NCBI GenBank assembly: GCA_010356995.1
Contig: ML996695.1
Location: 257,061 to 321,060, forward strand
Reading direction: 5' to 3'
Length of the DNA stretch: 64,000 bases
Source: Trichodelitschia bisporula
Taxonomy: Eukaryota; Ascomycota; Dothideomycetes; Phaeotrichales; Phaeotrichaceae
The position numbers and the translations under genes are program-made. Shown in pieces: positions 54,428 to 64,000 of the stretch; positions within the stretch are counted from its first letter, which is position 1, and each line of letters starts with the position of its first letter. The notes under the pieces are model-generated. The model worked only from the letters and a program-made list of their open reading frames with translations, did no database searches and was not told the origin of the DNA.

Positions 54428-56592
54428 CTATTCCTGCATAAGCAGGGCGTCGCCAAAGTCTTCTTCCTCGTCCAGAGTAAGCGGGGCGTCCATGGTGGGA
54501 GAGCTATTCTGAGGAATCTGCAGAGGCGGCAAGGACAGTTGGGGGTGCAGCGAAGGTTGTTGGGGGTGAAGCTGAGGCTGGATGGCTGAGATATCGGCGT
54601 GTGAAGGTGCAGGAGGAGGCGGTGGGGGCACTTGGCCCTGCGGCTGCGCTGGCTGCTGGTGATTGCCCTGGGCTGTCAGTAGCCCCTGTGCGATGTTCTG
54701 AAGTGCTTGGACTGCGGCACTGGCAACCCCTTGAGGGGCTTGCGTCACCGGGGCGCCTCCCTCGTTTTCCCCATCAAACGTCATGGCATCGAAGCCATGG
54801 CTGTTGGCCTCGTCGTTGAGATATTCGCGAAGACCACCCACGCCAGGGCCCGAGAACACGCAGAAAACCTCACGCTGTTGCTCATTGAACTCTGTGTTAA
54901 CGTTAGCTCCTGCAAATTGACCGAGAACTTGCTGTCATTACCATGAGGGGCTTCGCGGCAAAAAGCAAGGAGCTCATCCCGGAGGAAAGCCACAACGCCA
55001 GTCAGGCTGAGATGCGTGAGTCTCGGGCAGTTATTGAGCAGTTTTGTGATTCCCTATAGTTTTGTCATCAGCATTCTGAGGTCATACGAAAGGTGGGGTG
55101 CTTACCGCGAGCGTCAGATTGACACAGTAGCTGAGATGTACGCGCTCCAGCACACTGGGAGCCACCTGGCTTCCGGAAGGATTCTTCGGCTTTGCAAGAG
55201 CGTAGATGCTCCTGTCTGTAATGTTCGCGCACTTCACCAGGCCAATGCGCTTGAGTCTAGGCAACGTTGCGAGCTGCATTACCGACGCGTCCGTCAGATT
55301 GGTGCAACACGCGAGGTCGATGTAGCGGATTCTGTTGCACAACTTCACCAGTTGTATGACTCCCGTATCCGTAATGCGGGCACAATGTCCGAGATGAATG
55401 TAGTGAAGGTTCTTACCCAGGCGGGTAATCGCCATAACCGCTCGGTCAGTGATGTTGCGGCACTTGGCGAGGACCAGATTCCGAAGTCGAGGAGCGGCCA
55501 TGATGATCTTTTGCACTCCACCATCCGTCAGCTCTGAGCAATCGGTCAAATCAAGGATCCTCAAGGTATCATAGGTGGTCTCATTGGGAAGCTTGAGGAA
55601 AGCATTGTCGGTGAGGCGAAGGCAATGAGCCAGTCGAAGCTCGCGGAGATTGGGGCCTTCTGTGATAAGAGCGGTGATGGCATCATCCTCGACCGACCGG
55701 CAATCATGGAGATCGATCTCTACAAGTTGGCGACAGTGTGTAGCGAAGGCTATGACAGACTTTTCGGTCAGGTGGATGCACCCGTTGAGTTTCAACTGTG
55801 AGTTTGTGAGTATGCGGCCTTTTGGGAACCAGAGAGACATACCCGTTTCAGGTGACGACAGCTGCGAGCCACCTCCTCGAGGGCCGCATCCTTTATGCGA
55901 CGGCAGTTGGTGATGTTCAAGCCTTGCAGCCGGAAGCAGTTCGTGGCCACAGCGCGCATAGTGACATCCGTAACACCGTCGATGGACGTGACGTCCAGAG
56001 CAAGCAAGCTGCGGTTGCCATCTATCATCTTGGCCACACTCAAGTCGCTGAGCCTCGAACATCCCGTCAACGTAAGGCGCTCGATGCGCTTGCAACTGGC
56101 GAACGGCTGAAGGGTGCCATCGCTACATGTCTGGCCGAGTGCAGACAGGTTCAACCGCTTGACCAGGTGGCTGTAGTCGAAGTATTGGTGAGCGCTACGA
56201 ATCGACTGAACTACGTTATGTAGCGCCTCCCAGCTGCCAGTCTGCGGTCGATGCCAAAGGAGCCCAACGCTGTTGCGCGCCCACTCCTTCGACACCAGCA
56301 TGCAGTTCTTGAGGTCGCCAGTTGAGCCGAGTTTCTGGAAGATACAGATCATCAACTCCGCTGGTAACCGGCTGATGGGCGAAACGCGCGTCCGCTCTGC
56401 CATTTCTCTCGCCAAGGAATCGCTGACGTCGTCTGCTACGGAGGGAACGAGAGAGGATTGAGAATCGTTCGCAAGGTGCATAAAGGAGTCATTGTCATCA
56501 TCCACACCCCGTTCAGGTGATGTCGACGCAGAGGATGTCGAGTTGGCGCCGCTGGACAGGCGCCGGTTCATGCTGCGGGATTCGCGCTGCAT
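54428..56592 (-). CDS. grrA: F-box/LRR protein of the GRR1/GrrA type
   Basis: Four exons (56592-55843, 55795-55106, 55053-54942, 54891-54428) encode 671 aa. GRR1-type proteins are substrate adaptors of SCF ubiquitin ligases. Yeast Grr1 targets G1 cyclins and nutrient-signalling factors, and Aspergillus GrrA is needed for ascospore formation. The F-box lies at about 71-118 (ISRLPAELMICIFQKLGS; VSKEWARNS). About thirteen leucine-rich repeats follow at about 150-500, with the Cys-end form (LTLTGCSRLSD; LDLTDCSELTD; LVLAKCRNITD). The tail is Gln/Pro-rich and acidic at the end. Introns of 47, 52 and 50 nt all fit frame. The start is set at MQRESRSMNRR; the frame is open to 56928 but that part looks like a C/T-rich leader. 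Confidence 0.93.
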
Positions 56593-59500
56593 CCTGGCAA
56601 AGTATGGGAGTGCCGTTTGCGTAGTACAATCCGAGAAGACGATCTGTGAAACAAGGAGTGGCGACCTGAAAGGCGATACGCGTTCGCAAGTGGTGTTCAA
56701 GTTTGGTGTTTCCGGGCCGTCGAGGGGAAGTTTGATGAGGCCGGTGGGGGGAGGGGTTGAGGGGTGAAGGCGTAGGGCGGAGGTGGGGGTGGAGTGTTGA
56801 AGAAGGGCGGAGGGTGAAGAAGAAGAGGTTTGGCTCGTTGGCGATTTTATTTGCGTTGATGTTTGGGTCCTTCGAGGCCAAGCTTTCACTTTCAAGAAGT
56901 GGTGATGTCGTCGCGTCGCAACAGCCAACCGTTGGAAGTGACGGGATACTCAACAAAGAAAGCGCAACCAGTGCGGAATTAGAATGGATAGGTTTGGGGT
57001 GGGATGGGGTGAGGGGTGAGGGGTTGCGGACGTTAAGAGGGTGATGGAGGGGTTGAGGGCGATGATCGGTGAGGGAAGGGAGCAAGCGCAAGAATTCCGG
57101 GTCAAGCCCGAATGTAAGTACTTTCGAGATATTCTGGGGTGGGGAGAGACGTGAGAGAGAGGGGGTGGGATAGCATGGGGGGGAGAGATGGGGACAGGGA
57201 GGCGCCTTTGGAGAGGCTTGGAGGGAGGCGGATACTGCGACTTCTTCTATACGTCCACAAACGAAAGCACTTGTAGGGGGGCTTTTGAACTTTGGGCTTG
57301 ATGAGGGGTGGAAGAGAGTGACCATGGTGACGCAGAGTCGTGGACAAAAACACGACCAGGGCTCGTGAATGGTCGCAATTTTCATTTACGTCTCTACGAA
57401 CTTAGCAACTCACAAGACGAACAAGCCAGGGGAGGATCATGGCGAACAAGCTTGTCGACAATAATATGCAAGCTTATACTTTTTCCTGGTTTCTTTGCAT
57501 CTGTTGACTGAACTACTGTATCTTGGATATGCGTACTTGTTTGGTGAAGGTAGTGATAGGAAGTTAGGCGATGCGCAAGCGCAACTGCAAGACCTTTCCC
57601 CCTACAAGGCGGCCTGGACAAAGCCTACACCGTACGTTCCGCCAAGAGTCGGGTTTGATGCAAGTTGAAGGAGACATAATATCCTCCGTCCTTCCTTTTC
57701 TCGTCTTCAGCTTCCTCTATTTGGTCATATAGAATTCCATAGATGTTGTTTGCGGCTCATCCAGGACGCCTCTCGATGTCTCCCTTCTCTCCCATTCCCT
57801 TTCTCTTGATATCCCCCCACCGCGGACAATAACAAGTACTTGATGACTGCATTTACTTCCCATCGCTACTTCAGCCTAGCGGGTTATGTTGGCGCGGATG
57901 TCTGTAGCGTTACAGCGTTCTGTAGGCCACCATTACTAGTTCTACAATGTACGTAGTTACCACTTCCAACTGAGCCCCGCCCGCACAGTTCCCTCCGTCA
58001 TTGGAGGGGCGCAATTCGCAACCCTTAAACATGGGGTTCCTCAACTGCCACTGGCCCTCGTGAAATGGGGCGCTGGGGGCTTGCTCATGCCCCAACCCCG
58101 TGACGGGGGGTGTCGTCGGCATATCGGGTGCTACAATCACCGACTGTCAAGTCGCATCAATCCACTGACCTCCTCTATCGTCTCAACTCTCAACGTCCAC
58201 GCGGCCGGCGGCAGCAAGCGGGCAGTGTGCAGCTAGGGAGTGGAACGCCTTGGCTTGCCATCTTGATATCCTTCGAACCCTCCATTTTGGCAATCTGTGT
58301 ATCGGCGTCGCATCTCTGCCGTCGGCAAGAGAGTTCACCGACCGAAACCGAGGGCGTCCGCGGCATTTTTTAGGACGCCTTTTAACAGGTTTGACATGCT
58401 TCAGGCATGCCAACCCGTTGCTTAACGCCTGGTCTTCCACCGGAGGAACTGTCCTGAGAGCAATTGGTTGGCCCAGTGAGGCGGTTTGCGCCCTTGCTAG
58501 TGCTCTGAGTCTTGAGAGTTTCTAGCCTACGATGGCTTCGAACTGACGATCCATCTCAACCGTTTCTTCGGACCAGGTAAGCCTCCCCGGTGTTTCAGCA
58601 AAGACTCCCCAAAGCCTGCAAGTGGGATAGTATGCCGTGTATGCGTACATATCAGAGGGTGAGGTCGGTGGCAGCGAAGCATCAAGCACCGCAGTGTCAA
58701 GAAATTATGCGTCTATCGCCTACCAAACAGGCTTCCCCAACATGGGCGCGCACTAAATTATCGTGTGTTTGAGGTCCCCGATCAATCCATGCTTGATATC
58801 CGCGCCTTGACTCTCATAGCCCTGTTGGAGACAGAATACATTAGCGCATCCTAGCCGCGCTCCAGACTTCGCGAGATGGGCTCCGGGCAAACAACCGGGA
58901 TGGGCACAGCCCCTCAGTTTATGAAGCGGATGGGGCGCAAGCCATCAACCCGCCGTTGGTAAATTATCGTCAACCTGGGATCCAGAACGGCCTTTGCAAA
59001 TGCCACTCGACTGCTTTCAATGTAGGGCTTCGGAGCAGTGTTCCTGTGGCTTTTGGTTGTGCCTCCGGTGATCAACATCGGTGCAGGCCATTGCTTGCAG
59101 ATTGGGCGACATAATACATCCGTAGGGCATCTCGTCTCGACACACAAGTCAAACCTTCCCCGGCACAACGTTATGATGCACAACTTCTGCGTACAGTAAC
59201 TCGAAATGCTCCACCGAGGGAGATTGGAGGGCGATTGTACGTGTTGATTGGAAGTCGGGATAAGCCGAATCGGGAAAAAGAGTGTTGTTCAGAGGATACT
59301 CCGCCTCTGGAGGATGAAATTGCTTCGCGCAATGAAGAAGTGGATGACAAGGCTTCGGCAGTGCATTCCTTCCAACCGGATATGAAGCTTGCAGCCGGTC
59401 TCCTATCAATCAAGACGTGAACCTAAATTCTTCAAAGCCCGGCAGTCGCCGACCGCCTGTCATTCCCATCATCATGACGCAGGAGAAGTGTGGCTTGTTA

Positions 59501-61997
59501 ACCTTGAACCCCACGTCTCCAAACGTCCAAGGGCCATGCGGAAAAGTCGTGGCCGCCCTGAATAGGCGACTTTGTGCGCGAGGGCGGCCACGACCTTTAC
59601 GCGTGGCCCTTGGTCTCTGAAAGGGTCATTATTGCAGATGCCCGATGGAATCAACTACAACTGTCCTAGCGAACACCAAGCGTGTCCCCTTTGGAGCGCC
59701 TGGGTTGAATGCCGAATAGCGGTGTTCCATGGATATTTCTCAGGGTCTACTTTGCCATAGTGTTGGCAAAGATTCAGAAATCGCATGAGGCGGGACAACT
59801 TCAATTGTCTGTTGCTGCTGCCAGTAGGGAGCAGGCCATGGGAGTGACGTATCTACCAGATCCCGGACCCCACGTTGGACACGCAGCCGCGGGCCGCTTC
59901 CTCGTATCGCCCTCGTAGGCCCAAGGGCCCATTCCAGACGACTTTGGCGACGCTGTTCTCAACAATCCGAGTGAGACACACAGCATTCACTCCGCCTTTC
60001 AACGCGGCACTCCGAAACGAGCAAGTGCCTCCCCGCAGCAGCGTGAACCATGAACCATCCGGCATCCTGCACGCGCGCGCACGCGGCCGCAATGTCGCAG
60101 GCCTGCAAAGCTTTACCACCACCCGTGGCCTAAAGGTCGCCTGGGCGAGCGATGCCCCGGTGGTCTGTGAGGACGGAGTGTCGGCGGTGCCCAGAAGCGA
60201 CTTCCCGGGGACTTCTCGCACCCTGACGCGGCAGTTTTAGAAACGGGTCGGCATGCCGGCTGCCGATCCCCACACAGCACCGCCGCAGCGGGATGAGGTT
60301 GAGCTTTGCGGAGAGACCAGGCACGAGCCTTGATTCGGCAATCAGAGTCGCAGAGAAATTGTGGGCGTGGAGCTCAACGGCATCAGCAGACCTGGTGAAG
60401 TCCGAGTGAACTTCATGTATGGGCTGCCTGCAATGCACGGACCCGGAGCCACCTCTGGAAATTCAAGTCAGGCGTCAAACTGCACCGATGCAGTCTCGGA
60501 GTAGTATCACGAAATAGCCACAACTGCATGCTATCCATGATCTTGACTCTTGCTATCTGGAGTTGCACCTTCCAACGGCCTCTGTCCTTGACTATGTCTC
60601 GTCCCTAGCTCCATCTTATCACTCATAATGCTGCTCCACGCTCCGCCACCGGGCACTGGATTTATGCAGCACAGAATTCTTGTTTCGCACGCCTCGGGGA
60701 TAGCTCCGACTAAACGTGCTTCGTTTGGATATCGTGGGACTTCCGAAATTCTGTTCCGATGTGACGGAAGATTTGCCGGAGCTACGCACGGAAGAGTGTT
60801 TCGGCCACAACCTGCAGTACTCCGGAGATATAAATTGCCATCCTGATGTCACCAAACAGCCCGAGATCACAGATTGCACGATCGGCAGCAAGTGCCCAGC
60901 TTCGCATCTTCCCTAGAACTGGAATTAGGACAAATGTACTTCTTGATGTGCTGCGAGAATCTAAAGGGTGTGTTGTTTACGGACGGTGCGTGGTCGGGTA
61001 CTTGCTTTAAACGTTGCAACCAGTCCTATCTCAAAGGTCCTCATTTGGCTTGCCGTCTTGAACCGGTGCTCTAACTCTTCGAGGATTAAAGACTCCACGT
61101 TCGTTTCTTAGTTGCTGATCGGGAGTTCTCGCAGTTTGTCGTTGGCTATGGGAAACCGGTTGGACTCAAGTCGAGTCAGTTACCCCGTAAACAGTACTAG
61201 CCGGACCCGGGAACGTAAATGTTGTTTACGACGAAAAGAGCTGAAGGATTCCTGAGTGGCCTTGAATCGCCTGGAATACACAAGGGCTTTTCCTCGATAT
61301 GCAAAGACTTTGAAATCTCAGTCCTGTCAGCTTACCAGTCTTCAGTGAAATCCGCTTCGACCACGCTTCCTTTTCCGCGCATGATTCCTACGGCATGGAA
61401 ATCAGAAAATGGCCGGATCTGACCAATTCGGCCTGTCTTGCATACGTTTGTGGTGATGTTCTCGTCTGAAGCACGATTAGATTGTAGGAGGGGCGCAATG
61501 TTGCCATTTGAAACGTCCCTGTCTAAGCTCTATCTCGTCGTACAAAAAGGATCATATCGCGGTGATGAATGTTGAATGGATATCAAGCCGGGACCGCTTA
61601 TTTTCTGCTTGTCGTGAGGGGAAGAGTCCGGAGCTCGAGGATACAGCACATGGCATTTCAATAATTCTTAAAGGATCCCACGAACTTTTGTACACATCGT
61701 ATGACAGTCTTCTCTATGACTGGCATGTTCGTCAGCCACTGATATTGATCTACGTTTGGAGGCATGACAGTGTGATTGGTGCCTGACTTGCCCACGCCGA
61801 GCTTGACTTCACTTGGCAACCTTGCGTCCAAAGTGCCTTGAGAATGCCACCTCCGCGACCAGTTCACCTCACCTCGGCCTTTGCATAAGGCCTTCCGCGC
61901 ACTACGACCTGCCTTTTTCTTTCCGATACCCAGCATCACACCAACAGTGCCACTCCCATAATCCCCTCCATGCGCACAAGCCGACCAGGAACTCGCG
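56593..61997. other. 5.4-kb gene-poor region
   Basis: No gene is supported. The first ~700 bases are purine-rich on the plus strand, matching a C/T-rich leader or promoter of the GRR1-type gene. The rest has only short frames; the longest (59875-60240, plus, 121 codons) has no motif. One hairpin-forming inverted repeat lies at 59527-59613. The last 150 bases are the leader of the kinase gene at 61998. Confidence 0.5.
59527..59613. repeat. 33-bp imperfect inverted repeat
   Basis: Arms 59527-59559 and 59581-59613 match at 30 of 33 positions, with a 21-nt loop. The transcript would form a strong hairpin. No target duplication was recognised. It may be a small foldback element. Confidence 0.8.
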
Positions 61998-64000
61998 ATG
62001 GCCTCCGCACCTTACCATAACTCCGCCATTCCGGCGCCGCTACTGCCTCCTCCTACAGTCCACCATGCAGCAGTCGGCGCTCAAGCAGCGCCGCCTGGAA
62101 CGTTTGCGCCGGGAACCAAGGTGCAAGTCGGCCAGCACCGGGTTATCATCGAGAGATACCTGTCGGAGGGCGGGTTCGCCCACGTCTACCTCGTACGGAT
62201 TCCTCGAGCGGACAGCAAGCAAGATGTGGCGGTTCTCAAAAGAGTCGCAGTTCCGGACAAGGAATCGCTGGCGAACATGAGAACAGAAGTTGAGACTATG
62301 AAGAAGCTCAAGGGTCACCGACGTATTGTCACCTACATCGATTCACATGCGTCGCAGCTGAAGGGAGGAGGCTACGAAGTCTTCCTCCTCATGGAATACT
62401 GTTCTGGGGGCGGCTTGATTGACTACATGAACACTCGGCTCCAACATCGACTGACGGAACCCGAGATTCTCCATATCTTTGCCGACGTTGCCGAGGGTGT
62501 TGCCTGCATGCACTACCTGAAGCCTCCGCTTCTCCACCGCGATCTCAAGGTCGAAAACGTCCTCATCACCTCCGCTGGAAGCGCGAGAATATACAAGCTG
62601 TGCGATTTTGGCTCGGCCGCGCCGCCCAGACCGGCTGCGACATCCGTCGCCGAGGGAAGACTCATTGAGGACGATGTGCAACGGCACACTACGTTGCAGT
62701 ACCGGAGCCCGGAAATGATTGACGTGTACCGGAAGCAGCCTATCAATGAGAAGAGCGACATATGGGCGCTTGGTGTTCTCTTGTACAAGCTGTGCTACTA
62801 CACCACGCCCTTCGAGGACCAGGGCCAGATGGCGATCCTCAATGCAACGTTCAAGTTCCCTTCGTACCCGTCGTTCAGCGACCGGATTAAGAAGTTCATA
62901 AGTGAGTCGTCATTGTTTCCTCCTGACCGGGGCTAACGTATCCAGCCTCAATGCTCAGAGAACAGCCTCAGTTGCGACCCAATATCTACCAGGTCGTGCG
63001 CGAGGTGTGTTCAATGAGGGGCACAGAGGTACCAATCAAAGACGTAAGTAGCTTTGCGCTGCATATGGCTCACTGCAAGACACTAAATCCCGACGTAGAT
63101 ATATGCCAACCGCACAGAGTCAGAAAGTCACCAATATGAAAAGCTCCCATCACCGGATCCTTCATTGCCCGTACCTGGCGTTGTCGGCATACAGAAGGTT
63201 ACTTCTGTTCACGCACCGCAGCCTTTTATTCCAGAGATAACCCCAATGCGTCGAGGGAGGCCTACTGCTCAAACTCTTGCGCAACCGAGCGCCGCGAAAC
63301 GAACACCCGCCGGTTCAAGAGGCACGAGTAGTGACCCCTTTGCTGCTCTGGATTCCACCAACCCTTCAACCCGAGCAGTGGCTGTAGACGAGCTCTCGGC
63401 GAGGTTCCCGTCGCTTGACGAATTCACCTTGCTGCATGATAAGGGTGCCAAATTCGAGTTTGACTCGGCTCCCGCTGCAGACCCCAAACAGGAACAACTC
63501 AATAAGCGGGTGGCGGAAGTTTTAGCAGACCAGGCCTTTGCACAGGCGCGTTTGAAAAGTGACGACGCCGTTTCGGTTGCGAGGACCGAGCCAGCAACTG
63601 TACACACTCCTGCGCTTGGAAAACCGGCGGCCACTGATCTACACTTGCTCCAAGGAAGCCGCTCACAGCCATCACTACTATACGAGCCTACTCCACAACG
63701 ACCGGTGATGGTATCGACTGGCATTCAGACATCCCCGCCACCATCCCCTCCAGCGACATCTGTTCCTGAGAAGAGTCGCCCGGTATGGCGCGTTCCGAGC
63801 TCTAAAACGGCAAACAGCACTGTCATCGAGGTGCCTCCGGTTCCTGCACGAGAGCTAGAGCTACCACCACGACCGGAGGCGACGAGTTCACGGCCAAAGA
63901 TACTTGACCGCCACAGAACCAAATCCCAAACAATGACGCTGAGTCTTCCCAAGTCTCCCTCCTCGTCTCGCCCGTCACTTGAAGGCCGGCGTCCTTCGGC
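61998..64000 (+). CDS. Ark1/Prk1-family serine/threonine kinase, 3' truncated by window
   Basis: Three exons (61998-62901, 62946-63043, 63099 to beyond 64000) give at least 634 aa; introns are 44 and 55 nt. The kinase domain begins near residue 47. It has glycine loop SEGGFAHVY (56-64), Lys81 in AVLKR, catalytic Asp182 in HRDLKVEN and Asp203 in CDFGSAA. Activation-loop end is RSPEMIDVY. These features mark the NAK/Ark1-Prk1 family, which phosphorylates endocytic adaptors and controls actin patches. After the second splice comes a long Ser/Pro-rich tail with DPFAALDS and poly-Pro patches, as in Ark1/Prk1/Akl1. The frame is still open at 64000. Which paralogue it represents cannot be told. Confidence 0.92.

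Noticed and set aside
56593-56928. Upstream in-frame extension of the GRR1-type gene (Met at 56928)
   Set aside because: The added 112 residues are Thr/Ser/Pro-rich from a C/T-rich tract typical of a leader. Met at 56592 is the better start, though not proven.
59875-60240. 121-codon plus-strand open frame in the gene-poor region
   Set aside because: No motif, and a minus frame of the same size overlaps it.
1-64000. LTR elements, viral fossils, Polintons, CRISPR arrays, rRNA and tRNA genes
   Set aside because: I looked for reverse transcriptase, integrase and capsid-type motifs, long direct terminal repeats, regularly spaced repeats and tRNA T-arm consensus outside genes. None was found.

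Overview
The window looks like nuclear DNA of a filamentous ascomycete (Pezizomycotina). Genes are compact, introns are 43-130 nt with GTATGT-like donors, CTAAC/CTGAC branch sites and CAG/TAG acceptors, and the gene families are typical of this group (fungal UreG, SEC31, sedolisin, GRR1-type F-box protein, fungal Pol iota, Ark1/Prk1-type kinase). The class cannot be fixed from the sequence alone. Exons were joined by hand from splice consensus, reading frame and family alignment from memory. No transcript or database evidence was available.

Layout: 1.5-5.8 kb holds a coiled-coil protein, the urease nickel chaperone UreG and a membrane protein. 5.8-13 kb is gene-poor. It has a cluster of GCCAAG hexamers, a long near-palindrome, a diverged direct repeat and a hAT-type MITE, plus an F-box-like gene and a mucin-like repeat gene. 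13-16.8 kb is RRP12. 17-26.8 kb holds a small secreted protein, MRPL16, SEC31, an RRM protein, an MLRQ/NDUFA4-like subunit and COX12. 27.8-32.6 kb has a sedolisin protease and a protein with a PP1-docking-like motif. 34.5-54 kb is gene-dense: Pol iota-like polymerase, methyltransferase-like membrane protein, MRPL33, RFC1, DPH1, SEC6, NDUFAF5, a GST and a CCCH protein. 54.4-56.6 kb is a GRR1/GrrA F-box LRR protein. 56.6-62 kb shows no gene I can support. 62-64 kb is an Ark1/Prk1-family kinase cut by the window end.

Most genes are housekeeping: ribosome biogenesis, mitochondrial translation and respiration, secretion (SEC31 in COPII, SEC6 in exocyst), DNA replication and translesion synthesis, and diphthamide synthesis. 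Five products are mitochondrial (MRPL16, MLRQ-like, COX12, MRPL33, NDUFAF5). The MLRQ-like gene and COX12 are divergent and share a 251-bp promoter.

I found no biosynthetic cluster, defence system, CRISPR array, LTR element, viral fossil, rRNA or tRNA. The most notable points are a likely 3-nt microexon in COX12, the shared MLRQ/COX12 promoter, a GC-AG intron in DPH1, a fresh-looking hAT MITE with an 8-bp target duplication, a decayed ~213-bp palindrome whose mismatches are mostly transitions, and the GCCAAG cluster.
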